Of a stretch of 64,000 bases of DNA, positions 9,131 to 20,803 are shown in pieces; the stretch's first letter is position 1, and each line of letters begins with the position of its first letter. Below the pieces are notes generated by a model, which had not been told where the DNA came from, searched no databases, and worked only from the letters and a program-made list of their open reading frames with translations. The position numbers were made by a program, and so were the translations under genes. Source of the DNA: Semisulcospira habei (lineage: Eukaryota > Mollusca > Gastropoda > Semisulcospiridae); assembly GCA_036245525.1 (NCBI GenBank), contig BTPG01000001.1:216105059-216169058 (forward strand), written 5' to 3'.

Positions 9131-9356
9131 TTAACCCTTATCATTCGGAATACACCAGTGTGTGAAATAAGTTTGACTAAAATAGTTCAAAGGTAGTGCC
9201 AGAATAGCTTGGCGCCTCTAGGCGCCAAGTACTCTGGCACTACCGGCCTTGAACTAAAGACATTGGTCTATATCCTTATCTGTGAGTATTATAATGTAGC
9301 TTGCATATGGCAGTGTACACGTTTCAAGCTTTTAACGTCAGTATGATAAAGGTTAA
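9131..9356. mobile_element. TTAA palindromic MITE, TTAACCCTTATCAT type
   Basis: TTAA at 9131-9134 and 9353-9356 bound inverted ends (TTAACCCTTATCAT left; the right end reads TTAACCTTTATCAT inward). The core 9184-9255 is a long palindrome whose arms meet at GGCGCC-TCTA-GGCGCC. The left end matches the right end of the half-element at 56403-56486. Termini and target fit piggyBac-type MITEs. Confidence 0.8.
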
Positions 9357-9611
9357 TTGAGAGGCCACTCTCCTTCTTGGCTGACAAGATAAGCAGCGAC
9401 TGAACTGTATTTTTGTTTGTGTATTTGGAAATACACTAATACATTCTGTTGTGACTGACTTTTCAAAGAGTGTTTCTTGCTACATTCTGTTGTGCCTGAC
9501 TTTTCAAAGCGTGTTTCTTGCTGCGTTGGGTTCTTCTCTACACTCTAAGCCAATGCCGCAAACCTGAGCCTGCATGTCACGGATGCTGGTACAACCGTAC
9601 GCAAAACGGTC

Positions 9612-9924
9612 CCACATAGCTCAGGCGGTTAAGCGTCGGAGCAGGAGAGCGAAGGGACTAGCCGGGTCGTGGGTTCGAAACCCCGTCCCTCCCCGGTAGC
9701 TGGACTCGCAATCCAAGAGAAAAAGACGGGCTTGTTCGGCAATAGCATGTCCGTTTAAAGGTCCTGGTAAATCAAAGTGGCACAGTTGGAGTGCGCCTAA
9801 GTTGATCAGTGTTCAGGTCGTACTCCATAGGTAATAGATTTGCGTGTTCCCATAACCCGCCCGTCAGGGCCGTCCGTTATCACTTCGGTGTCGTCAGTGG
9901 ACGTTAAACCCGAACTAACCAACC
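9612..9924 (+). mobile_element. tRNA-derived SINE with 9-bp target duplication
   Basis: The pol III A box TAGCTCAGGCGG (9617-9628) and B box GGTTCGAAACC (9672-9682) head a 313-bp unit ending in CTAACCAACC. The perfect duplication AAAACGGTC flanks it at 9603-9611 and 9925-9933. A second copy lies on the minus strand at 27175-27480. The conserved 3' region resembles molluscan SINE tails, but I do not name the family. Confidence 0.88.
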
Positions 9925-9963
9925 AAAACGGTCACCGGGCCTGCGTCAGCCGAAGTGGTGCCA

Positions 9964-10029
9964 GCAAGAGGCATAGATCCTCATGAGCCCGCGCATCTGC
10001 GGGGGCTCATGAAAATCTATTCCTCTTGC
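9964..10029. repeat. GCAAGAGGCATAGAT hairpin
   Basis: Arms GCAAGAGGCATAGATCCTCA and its near complement surround a GC-rich centre. It is a member of the second palindrome family of this window, whose complete copies are TTAA-bounded (see 20804-21020). Confidence 0.8.
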
Positions 10030-11193
10030 AGTTGGGTGGCCGGTGTTTAGATTGTCTAAGCACTGCGGAACGGGTTGAATATAGTCTGCTGTTGTGCCTC
10101 AATATCGGCCCGCCAGTTCAGTTATAATACAAACATCATTATCAGCTGAGTGAATATGGCGCCGCCACTTACGACCCAAACTGTGGTCGACGTAGGCCCA
10201 AACACCTTTCGCGCAATGGGTAGTAGGTTGAAAACACAGCTGAGTCGGTAAGCTTTGATAGAGTACCAGTACCACTAGTACCAACTGCAATCGTGCACGT
10301 CCGCAATGCAAGAGGCTGGCCGGTTGGATGAATCACACTGAAACGCCAGCCAGTATTGTGCAAGGACTGAACAACCATCTATGTCGTTGCCGAACAATCG
10401 GTTCACACTACGCGGCACTGCACTGCGACACAACCCGGCTGTCGGTTGGCTGAGGGGTCGCAGGTAAAACACGCTGTGTTTTCACACTTCCACGGTACTA
10501 CTGCAAGACTAGAGTGCGGTTAGGTTTACGCTGAACGTCTCTAAACAACGAACTACAGCGAAATCACAGCGGCGTCAGTGTCACCAGCTTGTACCACGAA
10601 GACATACAACACCCCAAACACATCTCCAAGAGGCATAGATCCTCATGCGCCGGGAAAGCCTCCTTCGTTTTCAGTTGGGGTGTCACAGTTCGTTCCGTAA
10701 CGAAACCTCCGCCCTGCTGGGTTTAAACATTTTCCCTGGTCACATTGTGCAGTGACGCAGAGCAAAGTGCACAAGGATTGCTCAGGTAACCGGGCCACTG
10801 AGTCTGCAGAATCACGCCCTGCACATTTATTTGAGTTGACGACCCCTGGCTCGGATGGAGGGCATCGACCTATCAGCCACGTGGTCGTGCCGTGTGTTTT
10901 ACAGCCAACAGTTTATCCGTCGGCACACTAATACGTTTTAAGTCGGTACTAGAGGACCGGCTGTTAGGTCTGTACGCCAAACAACCAAAACGTGAGTACC
11001 CACCCGTTTGTACGTGGCGGTGCTGTAATGCTAAACTATGAGCTTCATACTTAGTGTGAGTTTGTTTCTAACATGAAGTACCTCATAAGCTCAGTGATGT
11101 GCATGTTGTATTACTAATGATAAACTTGGACAGTGCGACACAACAGCATCCGTATTTCAACCGTTCAGTGCTGAGAAAATCTCAACACTAACT
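10030..11193. other. Gene-free host DNA with one half-hairpin
   Basis: No gene is supported. A left arm of the GCAAGAGGCATAGAT family stands alone at about 10626-10650 (CCAAGAGGCATAGATCCTCA) without its partner. Confidence 0.5.
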
Positions 11194-11260
11194 GCAAGAC
11201 TGAGGTATAGATCCTCATGAGCCCGCGCAAAAGCGGGGGCTCATGATCTATCCCTCTTGC
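11194..11260. repeat. GCAAGAGGCATAGAT-family hairpin, diverged
   Basis: Arms GCAAGACTGAGGTATAGATC and TGATCTATCCCTCTTGC around GCCCGCGC/GCGGGGGC. The left arm carries small insertions relative to the family. Confidence 0.75.
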
Positions 11261-11689
11261 TGTTACCAGTTTGAATCCATGTTCCTGGCCGGACAATACG
11301 GTTTTTCAGTGTTGAATTAATGAAACATTGGAGACACAGTCTGCCGGTCAGCTGGCACTCAATGCAGTGGGTCTAGTAATCCTATTAATGCAAGCAGCCA
11401 AAATGAGCAACTTGAACTGAAATTCGAATAAGTTGTGTTTAATGCAAACATAACTTACATACCTTAGAATAATCAGCCTCAGTCAGTCGCTGCGGTCTTC
11501 TCGCCTCCTACAAGCCTGTTCGTTGCCCCCAGCGTTCGAAAGTCGATTTCTTGAATGTGGAGACCGCCGGCTGGCAGACAATTTTCTCTCTCTCCCCCCA
11601 TTCGCGCACAGCTGTATGGGACAGGTCACGTGACTGCCGGCCGTGCTGTTACTGCTGTGGTATTACAAGCGTCAGGGATGTAGGCCAAA
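11261..11689. other. Gene-free host DNA
   Basis: I see no gene, no clear repeat and no RNA gene in this stretch. Confidence 0.4.
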
Positions 11690-12175
11690 GCACACAGCGG
11701 GCCCCTCCCCCCCCCTCCCCCTCCCCGCAGTCCCATCTGTTAAAATGCCCTAGCCTTAGTCTGTCCCAGTCATCCCCTAATTGTTCAATCCCCTAAACAA
11801 CACTACCGCCCACTTGCTGCACATTTGCCATGCATGTCACAAAAAATAAAAATAAATAAGGACATCACCCGTCTCATTTCCTGGCTATCAACATGATTCT
11901 ATACCAACCCTACATCCAAGCGCAGCCAAAACTGGTACACACAAATCACCATCCGCTTGGCAACTCAAACTAGGACAAAGAAAAGTCCGCTGGTTAAGCC
12001 AAGACTGGTACTGAATCAAAGAACCAAACATGTCTCTACTCATCTATCAAGAGATTTTAAGCAAATTCTAGCATGCTGCCTCTGTACAAAATGACAAAGA
12101 AGGCAGAAGATTTTTTTTTTAAAAACACCGGTCCTCTTACTGCCTCACCTACCTCATTTGAATATGTAACATGAC
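11690..12175. repeat. Old copy of the GGTCAC-ended dispersed element
   Basis: It shares long segments with 28341-28797 and 50973-51437 (GTCCCAGTCATCCCCTAATT, AACACTACCGCCCAC, AAAACACCGGTCCTCTTACT) but has diverged and lost clear ends. Confidence 0.75.
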
Positions 12176-12239
12176 CTGTCAGAGAAACTCTCCCACCTGA
12201 ACACCATTCAATCTGCCATCAGTGCAATCCTAAGGAGCG

Positions 12240-12742
12240 AGGGCCGAAAGTAGTTTGGTGCGGGGGATGTGGAGGCGGAGAGGGTCAGAGGCGGAGCGGA
12301 GGGAGCGGGAAGGAGTGTAGGGGTGAAGTAAGTTGGAGAGATAGGCAGGAGCATAGTTGTTCAGGGATTTGTAGCAGAGAGACAGAATCTTGTATTGGAT
12401 GCGTTGGGGGATGGGGAGCCAGTGAAGGAGTTTGAGCAGGGGAGTGATGTGGTCGGATTTCTTCTTTCTGAGGACGAGGGGGGCAGCATTGTTCTGGACA
12501 CGCTGGAGAGTGAAAGTGGTGGAGTGAGGGAGGCCGGAAAGGAGAGAGTTGCAATAGTCGATGCGAGATAAGATGAGAGAGACAGCATGCTTGGTGGCAG
12601 CTTCGGTGGTGAGGTGCTATTTTCTGATCTGACTGATGCGACGAAGGTGGAAATAGCATGCCTGGGCCGTGGCGGAGACAAAGCTGGTCATGGAAATAGA
12701 GGAATCGATGATAACAGTGAAATGAACCTGCTGACACTGTTT
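12240..12742 (-). pseudogene. LINE reverse transcriptase C-terminal fragment
   Basis: On the minus strand one frame reads as the region downstream of the RT catalytic core of an L2/CR1-type LINE: the words SRIDYCNSLL, LLKLLHWLPI and YKSLNNYAPAYLSNLL appear in order. One in-frame stop (AGA AAA TAG, about 12625-12617) breaks it. 5' truncated, no endonuclease, no tail seen. Dead. Confidence 0.7.
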
Positions 12743-13204
12743 CATTGTAGTTTTTATCTTAACCTTTGACCTTCCTCCCCCTACCCCTCACACCCCCCCC
12801 CCCACCACCACCACCACCCACCCACCCACCCACCCACCCCACCCCACCCCACCCAATAACTGAATGAGTGCTTTTTTTCATGCAGTTAGCAAACTGAACG
12901 CCCCAAACCTCACCCCTTTCAAGGTCAAGGTCAAAGGTCACAGCTCAAGGTCGAAGGTCAGACTCATGAGTACCTGTAAGACAAAAAAATAAATGAACAA
13001 ACACACTAAACATGGCCCACAGTGCATGTAAACAGGGTGTTGCGACGCAAAACATGCAAAAACGCCTATAAAACTGCAAGCAAAGCGATTTTTTTTTGGG
13101 GGGGGTAATTTCACATTTTTCATGATTTTCTCAGTTTTTCAACTGCAAAAGTCCAAACTCAATGATATGGTTACATTAAACCAGATTCTGGTCTGTCACA
13201 TATG
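12743..13204. other. Gene-free DNA with C-rich tract
   Basis: C/CCA-rich simple sequence (about 12789-12855) and AAGGTCAAAGGTCA repeats (about 12920-12960). The latter resemble nuclear-receptor half-sites but sit in simple sequence. No gene. Confidence 0.5.
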
Positions 13205-13590
13205 GCATGTGGTGCCTCTGACAGGCCAAAGTACACAGTGGGCATCCCCTCCAGTCCCATCTGTTAAAAATGCCTTTGTCTTAGTCTGTTCCAGTCATCC
13301 CCTAATTTTTCAGTCCCCTAAACAACACTATCGCCCACTTGCTGCACATGTGCCATGCACAAAATCCAAAAAATATAAGGACATCACCCGTCTCATTTCC
13401 TATCTATCAACATGATACTGTACCAACCCTACATCCAAGTGCAGCCAAAACTGGTACTCGCCTCAAATCACCATCCGCTTGGCAACTCAAGCCTCTGTAC
13501 AAAATGCCAAAGAAGGCAGAAGATTTTTTTTAAAAAAAAACACCGGTCGTCTTACTGCTTGACCTACCTCATTTAAATATGTAACATGAC
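13205..13590. repeat. Old copy of the GGTCAC-ended dispersed element
   Basis: Homologous to 11690-12175, 28341-28797 and 50973-51437 over most of its length; ends eroded. Confidence 0.75.
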
Positions 13591-14279
13591 CTGTAGGGGA
13601 CAGAGGAAATGGGGGGGGGGGGGTGTCCAAGTGATAAACACCATTACTGCATCCTTCGGTTCAAGGATCAGCTAATGTAGACGAACAGGTCAACGGTAGT
13701 GTTAGATTAGCTTGGCGTTATGGGGGTTTCTATTTATCTTATCTTCTTCTTTTTTGTGTCTACCGTATTTAAAAAAATACGGTAGACTTTGAAATGGGGC
13801 TGGGTCGGAGCGCATTTCGGAGCATGCACATGACGTTTTGGGCGTGCGGGGCAGAAATTCTGGCAAAGAAGTAACACGTTAAACGGGGTGTGTGTGTGAC
13901 AGCGACTAGCGCTCGCGTTTGAGGACGGACAACTGAGCTTGAAATTTTTTTTATATTGTCCCTAAAAAAATTATCTGGGGATTTTTTTTTTCGATTTTTT
14001 AAATATTATTATTAAGGTGCTTATTGGCGAGAAAATGGCCCGTTTCACAAAAACCGGTTGATCCACACTGGAGTCCGTAATTTTTCTTATTTTTACTAGT
14101 TATTTTGCGTATAGCTAGATAAAAGGGAGATATTGAATGAGTTCGTTAACCAGCATTGTACCTCTAAAACTTTTTGCGTGATAATTAAATAGTTTTTGAA
14201 AAAATATATTTTCATGTTTTTGGGATTAATTTCACGCATTTTATGGATTAATCTTAAAACAATTGAATCTTTATTGTGG
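13591..14279. other. Gene-free DNA with a 13-bp stem hairpin
   Basis: No gene. GTCTACCGTATTT (13758-13770) pairs exactly with 13775-13787 around AAAA. A degraded half of the GAATAGCTTGGCGCC palindrome lies near 13690-13730. Confidence 0.5.
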
Positions 14280-15565
14280 AAAAAAAAACAATCTTCTCAT
14301 TAATCGCATGATTTTTCATAATTATACGGTATTTACATAAGCCTACAGTTTGGCTCGGCTGTCGGGTACGATTGGGTCCATTGTGACCTGTTTGCCCTAG
14401 GTGTGAAAATCAGACAATGTTCTGCACCACTTTTTAGTAATTTGTAAAACAGCTAACATAAATGCCTGCTCTCTCCTGTCCTTTTCAACATATTCCTGGA
14501 GAAGATCATGCAGGAAACCCTCCACGACCACCATACTTCAATCTCTATTGGTGGCAGATCCCTGTGCAATCTTCGATTCGCAGACGATATTGACCTCATG
14601 GCAGGCAGCAATAGTGAGCTCCAAAACCTGACAGACAAACTTTCAAGTAGCGCAGGGTCTTATGGCATGGAGATCAGTACGGATAAAAGCAAAGTGATGA
14701 TCAACACCACAAGCGACAGCAGCAGCAACATTCACATGAACGGCCAGAAGCTAGAAGAGGTCAATAGCTTCAAGTACTTGGGAGCCACCCTGTCCAAAGA
14801 CGGTAGTTGCGTAGCAGAGATCCGTATCAGGATAGGTACAGCAACATCCGCAATGGCCAGGCTGGACAGGATATGGCGAAGTAACTCCATCAGCTTCACC
14901 ATCAAGTACAGGCTTTACAAGTCCCTCGTAGTGTCTATTCTACTCTACGGCTGTGAGACTTGGACACTGCTTGCAGACTCAGAAAAGAAAATCCAGGCCT
15001 TTGAGAACAAGTGCCTGAGGAAGTTGCTCCGCATCTCGTACCGCGAGCACAAAACCAACGAATATGTACGGAGCATCGTCACCTCCCTGGTGGGCCCACA
15101 TGAACCTCTTCTGGCAACCGTGAAACGGCGCAAGCTTGCTTGGTTTGGCCACGTGACCCGACACAACACCTTGTCCAAGACTATCCTCCAAGGCACTCTC
15201 GAAGGAAGTCGTCGGCGAGGTCGTCAGAGAAAGAGTTGGGTCGCAAACATAAAAGAATGGACCGAACTCGAGATGCCAGACTTGCTTGCCACCGCCCAAA
15301 ATAGAACTCAGTGGAGAGCACTGTCTGTTGCTGCTGCCTTTCAGTCCCCCCAACGCCCAGTTCGGGCAAGGGACTGATGATGATGATGATGATGATAACA
15401 TAAATTTATTTTTTTTTACTAAAAAAACTATGTTCTCATTAATACCCGCATGATTTTTCATAAACAGTATTTGCATAAACCTGCTGTTTGTCCCGGCCCT
15501 GGGGTAGGATTAGATCAGATTGTGACCTGTAAGCCCTAGGCGTGAATATCAGCAAGAAAATTGCA
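14280..15565. repeat. 145-bp direct repeats flanking a LINE
   Basis: 14280-14430 and 15419-15565 share CTCATTAAT, GCATGATTTTTCATAA, GTGACCTGT and CCCTAGG in the same order. The LINE at 14464-15395 sits between them. Confidence 0.6.
14464..15395 (+). mobile_element. 5'-truncated LINE, RT C-terminal half, with 10-bp TSD
   Basis: Open from about 14464 to TGA near 15377 and followed by a (TGA)n tail. The start is inside the RT palm (LLSPVLFNIFLEKIM). The catalytic FADD (LRFADDIDLMAGS) is intact, followed by FKYLGATLS, YGCETWTLL and the GRQRKSW basic tail. The perfect duplication TAACATAAAT flanks it at 14454-14463 and 15396-15405. It lacks endonuclease and the RT fingers, so it is immobile. Related copies: 54612-55030 and 62103-63998. 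Confidence 0.88.
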
Positions 15566-16450
15566 AAGTTTATTCTCCTTTTTTTTTAGCAGTGCGATGA
15601 GTGACGTATAACATCGAGTCGTCACTATGAACACAGCGTCGTGGGACTAATGTCATGACGTGCGACGTCATTTCGCTGCTCGTGCTATTATTCTTCTTTA
15701 GAATAGCTATGCTACGCCAGACCATAGAGCTTACGAATGGCGGGAATCGGTGTCCGTCTTTATCATTTTTGTGTGCCAGTGTGTGTAGATCAGAGGGTGT
15801 GTTAGAGCAGAAGGAGATGGATTCCTGTCGCTACACAAGCCCAGAGAGCGTACTAATGGCGGTACGCGCCGTGTGTTCGTCTTTATCTGTGTGCGCCGAC
15901 GTGTGTGTTGATCAGAGGTTGGCTTAGAGAGGCGGGAAAAGGAGCAGCATAATACGCCTAAAAATATGAACAACTCTGAATGTTCCTAAAAGATAAATGC
16001 ATCTGAGCTCCAAACAATTCGGTAGACTTTAGGATGAAATCCTCATCTTGGTGTTTTATTTTAATTTTCCTCTAGTCTTGATAACACTAGAGCAATACTT
16101 TAGCGCTGTACTCAGGAAATTTTTTTTTACCATGACCCTATTTACACCTGCTAAATATACCCTAATCGAGCCCCGCTCAGCAACACTGACAAATAATTAT
16201 TTCGCGCTCTTCATGTTGAGTGTTGGATTGTTTGGTCTTGCAAACGTCTAATTCGTGCATAACTTGTTACAGTTAAGCGTCAGTAATGCAGGTACCTGGT
16301 GCCTTTATGTAGGTCATCTCCATGATCTCATGAGGGTAGTGGTTAAACCTTTGGTTTTAATGCCCACTAAATTTTAAAATAATTTAGGACCACTTTTGGT
16401 GATCACTTTTTGCTCTTTAGCGTTGTCGGGAAATATGTCATGTTCAAAAG
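15566..16450. other. Gene-free host DNA
   Basis: No supported gene, RNA or palindrome; short frames here show no protein-like features. Confidence 0.4.
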
Positions 16451-16560
16451 TTAACTCTTTGAGTGTCGGTAGCGGTTTTAGTCCTGCAGGAATCTAGTCA
16501 GCCAGCCAGTCCTGCGGGAATCATCGCGACTAAAACCACTACCGACACCCAAAGAGTTAA
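16451..16560. mobile_element. Compact 110-bp TTAA MITE (TGTCGGTAGCGG type)
   Basis: TTAA at both ends, with inverted arms TTAACTCTTTGAGTGTCGGT and its near complement pairing almost to the centre. This is the unexpanded form of the family that carries minisatellites at 22408-22667 and 33575-36624. Confidence 0.88.
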
Positions 16561-16563
16561 CTG

Positions 16564-16568
<5 letters not shown>

Positions 16569-16649
<81 letters not shown>

Positions 16650-16650
16650 C
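16569..16650. repeat. (CA)n microsatellite
   Basis: Nearly pure CA dinucleotide run adjoining the 16451-16560 element. Confidence 0.97.
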
Positions 16651-16654
16651 AAGA

Positions 16655-18170
16655 TGAGATGAACCATAACCCACAAAGTCCCTTCCATATGAGAGCTGTC
16701 CTCGCTGTCAATGGTCTCTACCTTTTGTCTTTGACCTGATTCTGATGTTGAATTATCTCCTATTGAAAAAAAGTCTCGCAGATCTGCCAATGCGTCAATG
16801 AGTTCTATAAGGGGCGCAGGACATACGCGTCATTGATTTGTCAAACGTCATTTGTCATGACCTAAGTTTTCGTTTTTATGTAATTTTATATTTTACGTGA
16901 TATGAGTTTCACTTTCGCTTCATAGGATTGAGAAAATGGTGACAAAACTAGAATTTCACGGTACGATTTCAGTCTTGCTATAATTTGTATGAAAGCAGGT
17001 TGACTTTACCTAACTACATGATACACTAAGTACACGGGTCACCTGCTTGGTCTTCTGAAAGCGCGTCGATGTGTGTGTGCGTGTTAGTGCGTGAATGCGC
17101 GCGCGCGCTCCAAACATCTCCAAGAGGCATGGATCCTCATGAGCTCTCCGGGCGCATGAGGATCTATTTCTCATTTGAGACGATGTGCGCATGTTTGTGT
17201 GAGAGAGAGCCGCGCGCGAGAGAGAAATTGACGTCATATTTAGAGTATTATGTCAGTGTCTGATTGGTGACGGAGTTGCCTGACGTAGTCCCTGCCACTG
17301 TCTGACTTTCTCTAGAAGTAAAGGTTTTTTTTAGTGTTTTAATTCTTTTCTGAAAAGAATTAGTTTTTACTAAAGAGGTTGAAAGGATACAAAGCTGCCT
17401 AACGAACTCATCTAATGTCTTTCTCCAAACCAGCTATATGCAAACGTTCAAGTAAATATGTGACCCTCTCTCACAAAATCAGTCTTAACTCGCATTTTGG
17501 ATGTTTTGACATATATACATTTCTGAAAACTACAATGTTTGCTGATTACTGTGACATATGACTGTATGCTGTAGTTAAAAAATTGTAGAAGTTGTTAGTG
17601 TTTAAAGTTGTTAAAGCCTCTGGCGGCCATTTTGAGAAAACAGCCTGGGAAGTTTCTGTGTGCAGCATAATTGGGGCCAAGGGCAGACTTTTAAAATCAT
17701 TTTAAACCTATTTAATGGCATTTTTCATGATAAAGATTTAACCATACGATACTTTGGTGTATGTAGAATACATTTCTGCAAAAAAGTGAAAATGACCCAG
17801 ATTGACCCCCACCACATATTATTGCGTGTAGTGCTGGTCGGCTCCCTGCGAGTTAAGACTGGTTGCGTGAGAGAGGGTCACATATGACAAAAATTACGGA
17901 CACTAATCTGGGTCAACCGACTTCCTATAAACCGTTGTTTATGTCTTCAATGAGACATTAAATTACAATATGCTCAGAGGCTCTCTTAACCACCCACTTA
18001 AGAAAGTATTTCGCAAAGTTTCAAGCTTGTGTGTACAGAAATATCGGAGATTCTCTTGTTTACATGCATACGCACACACATACATACATACGCACATACA
18101 TACATACACACATACATACATACGCACATACATACGTACGTTCAGCAGCGAGGTTGGCATAACTAGACAT
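16655..18170. repeat. Duplicated segment, copy 1
   Basis: Homologous to 51438-53520, with a shorter copy at 47697-47950. All begin near ATGAACCATAACCCACAAAG. This copy holds a 422-bp DNA element absent from copy 2. Copy 2 holds insertions absent here. It contains a GCAAGAGGCATAGAT-family hairpin (17115-17180). No gene. Confidence 0.85.
17460..17881. mobile_element. 422-bp MITE with GTGACCCTCTCTCAC ends and ATAT duplication
   Basis: Inverted ends of about 35 bp (GTGACCCTCTCTCAC then CAGTCTTAACTCGCA, about four mismatches). ATAT flanks at 17456-17459 and 17882-17885. The homologous segment at 53340-53343 has a single ATAT and no insert, which proves the boundaries. Confidence 0.93.
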
Positions 18171-18861
18171 GACGTAATTATTATTTTGTTACTTCAATTA
18201 GTGTTAGATGTTTAGCCTGCCCGCCTTTGACATCATGGACATGCTATTAAATTCGCCCCACCGCGACCCGTCCCGCTAAAAGTCCCTTCTATAAATAGAA
18301 GGGAGTTAAAAACACGAGGCAAGCTAGTTCACTGAGTTATTGCAGTGTGCTGGAACACTAAAACATGCTGACACACATACAGCGTTAATGCCTAGGCTGA
18401 ACTGGATTAGGGTTATTCGGGCCTTTATGATGAATGCACGCATGCGCAGTATGGGAGCACAGTGTCCTGATGAACCGCGGCGTATTTTGTTACTGAGCTC
18501 GTCGATATTAATAGGAAAACATTTCACATTAGCACAGCTTGCGTTCTTTGTGTGGGTTTATTTTCATACCTCGGTTATACGTTAAAGGCCCACTACCGCC
18601 GTAACTGTTCAACCCTTCTGGAACAGATGGTTACGAAACGCTACACATAGGTCTAGTTATGGTTCATTTAGACACAGGACAATCCAGTTCAGCACACGTC
18701 GTCTTTATATCAAGTAACCTGACAATGACTCCACTCCGTTGTATAAATACAACGCTATCAGTACGAGAAACAGCTAAAAATAGATTGACACGCTAACGGC
18801 TGCGGGGTAGGATAAATAAGTGCGATTACGCGTGTGCTTTTGCTGCGTGTCCCGCTGATGT
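18171..18861. other. Gene-free host DNA
   Basis: No gene, RNA or strong repeat seen apart from a small TCCCTTCTATAAATAGAAGGGA palindrome-like word near 18280-18302. Confidence 0.4.
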
Positions 18862-18981
18862 TTAACTCATTCTACCCCAGACACACCACAGCAAGATAAG
18901 GATCGACCATGATAGTTCAAGGGTGATGTCAGAATAGCTTGGCGCCTATGGGGATTTCGGTGATGGGGTAGAATGAGTTAA
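18862..18981. mobile_element. TTAA palindromic MITE lacking its right arm
   Basis: TTAACTCATTCTACCCCAG at the left and GGGGTAGAATGAGTTAA at the right are perfect inverted ends. The central palindrome is present only as its left half (GAATAGCTTGGCGCC), so an internal deletion removed one arm. Confidence 0.85.
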
Positions 18982-19231
18982 GTTCATTAGGGGTGTCAAG
19001 GCATAACAAACACAAATGGTGCTGAACTGTGTCTTCAAATTTTGGTACTTTAATGTCGTCTCCAGGCTGTGGATTTTAGTGTTTACATGGTCCATCCTGA
19101 ACATGCGTGTTCATTTGGCGTGTTCTTTTCAAGCTTGTAAATTTACTTCTTATGTCGGTGTATCGCGCAGCCTCGACATTCATTGATCTCTCAGGTGGGA
19201 TAGCAAGCTTCAGGTCTGTCCAGTGGAAACG

Positions 19232-20608
19232 CAGTTTTAAGATGTCTTGAGTGCAAAGCCAGTTTTAAGATGTCTTGAGTGCAAAGCCAGTTTTAAGATG
19301 TCCTGAGTGCAAAGCCAGTTTTAAGATGTCCTGAGTGCAAAGCCAGTTTTAAGATGTCCTGAGTGCAAAGCCAGTTTTAAGATGTCTTGAGTTCAAAGCC
19401 AGTTTTAAGATGTCCTGAGTGCAAAGCCAGTTTTAAGATGTCCTGAGTGCAAAGCCAGTTTTAAGATGTCCTGAGTGCAAAGCCAGTTTTAAGATGGCTT
19501 GAGTGCAAAGCCAGTTTTAAGATGTCTTGAGTGCAAAGCCAGTTTTAAGATGTCTTGAGTGCAAAGCCAGTTTTAAGATGTCTTGAGTGCAAAGCCAGTT
19601 TTAAGATGACTTGAGTGCAAAGCCAGTTTTAAGATGTCCTGAGTGCAAAGCCAGTTTTAAGATGTCTTGAGTGCAAAGCCAGTTTTGAGATGTCTTGAGT
19701 GCAAAGCCAGTTTTAAGATGTCTTGAGTGCAAAGCCAGTTTTAAGATATCTTGAGTGCAAAGCCAGTTTTAAGATGTCTTGAGTGCAAAGCCAGTTTTAA
19801 GATGTCCTGAGTGCAAAGCCAGTTTTAAGATGTCCTGAGTGCAAAGCCAGTTTTAAGATGTCTTGAGTGCAAAGCCAGTTTTAAGATGTCTTGAGTGCAA
19901 AGCCAGTTTTAAGATGTCCTGAGTGCAAAGCCAGTTTTAAGATGTCTTGAGTGTAAAGCCAGTTTTAAGATGTCTTGAGTGTAAAGCCAGTTTTAAGATG
20001 TCTTGAGTGCAAAGCCAGTTTTAAGATGTCTTGAGTGCAAAGCCAGTTTTAAGATGTCTTGAGTGCAAAGCCAGTTTTAAGATGTCTTGAGTGCAAAGCC
20101 AGTTTTAAGATGTCTAGAGTGCAAAGCCAGTTTTAAGATGTCTTGAGTGCAAAGCCAGTTTTAAGATGTCCTGAGTGCAAAGCCAGTTTTAAGAAAAGCC
20201 AGTTTTAAGATGTCTTGAGTGCAAAGCCAGTTTTAAGATGTCCTGAGTGCAAAGCCAGTTTTAAGATGTCCTGAGTGCAAAGCCAGTTTTAAGATGTCTT
20301 GAGTGCAAAGCCAGTTTTAAGATGTCTTGAGTGCAAAGCCAGTTTTAAGATGTCTTGAGTGTAAAGCCAGTTTTAAGATGTCTTGAGTGTAAAGCCAGTT
20401 TTAAGATGTCTTGAGTGCAAAGCCAGTTTTAATATGTCTTGAGTGCAAAGCCAGTTTTAAGATGTCTTGAGTGCAAAGCCAGTTTTAAGATGTCTTGAGT
20501 GCAAAGCCAGTTTTAAGATGTCCTGAGTGCAAAGCCAGTTTTAAGAAAAGCCAGTTTTAAGATGTCTTGAGTGCAAAGCCAGTTTTAAGATGTCCTGAGT
20601 GCAAAGCC
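19232..20608. repeat. 28-bp minisatellite, about 49 copies
   Basis: Unit CAGTTTTAAGATGTCTTGAG plus TGCAAAGC, repeated head to tail with T/C variation at the GTCTTG/GTCCTG site and two short internal deletions (about 20194 and 20546). There are no unique spacers, so it is not a CRISPR array. No coding frame. Confidence 0.95.
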
Positions 20609-20734
20609 AAATACAATGGTTGTTAACCCCTGCCCTGCCGCCGCACGTGCAATACATTGTTGTTTGTGAAATCTTTATTGATTCAACCACCAAAAGCCAA
20701 CACCTTCCAAGGAACATGGATATAATTTGATGTC

Positions 20735-20764
20735 AGCAAGAGGCATAGATCCTCATGCCTCTTG
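20735..20764. repeat. Minimal GCAAGAGGCAT hairpin
   Basis: GCAAGAGGCAT pairs with ATGCCTCTTGC around AGATCCTC; a deleted member of the second palindrome family. It is followed by GGGGTTAACCC, where the next TTAA element begins. Confidence 0.8.
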
Positions 20765-20803
20765 CAGCTGGATCGTGTTCGCGTTTTCTCGGCAGGGAAG
20801 GGG

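Noticed and set aside
9612..9690. Possible tRNA gene from A and B boxes
   Set aside because: The tRNA-like part is the head of a 313-bp SINE with target duplications, not a stand-alone tRNA.
12920..12960. AAGGTCAAAGGTCA nuclear-receptor-like sites
   Set aside because: They lie in simple tandem sequence with no nearby gene; chance occurrence is likely.
19232..20608. Regular 28-bp repeats, CRISPR-like at first sight
   Set aside because: Units are contiguous, there are no unique spacers, the context is eukaryotic and no cas genes exist; it is a minisatellite.
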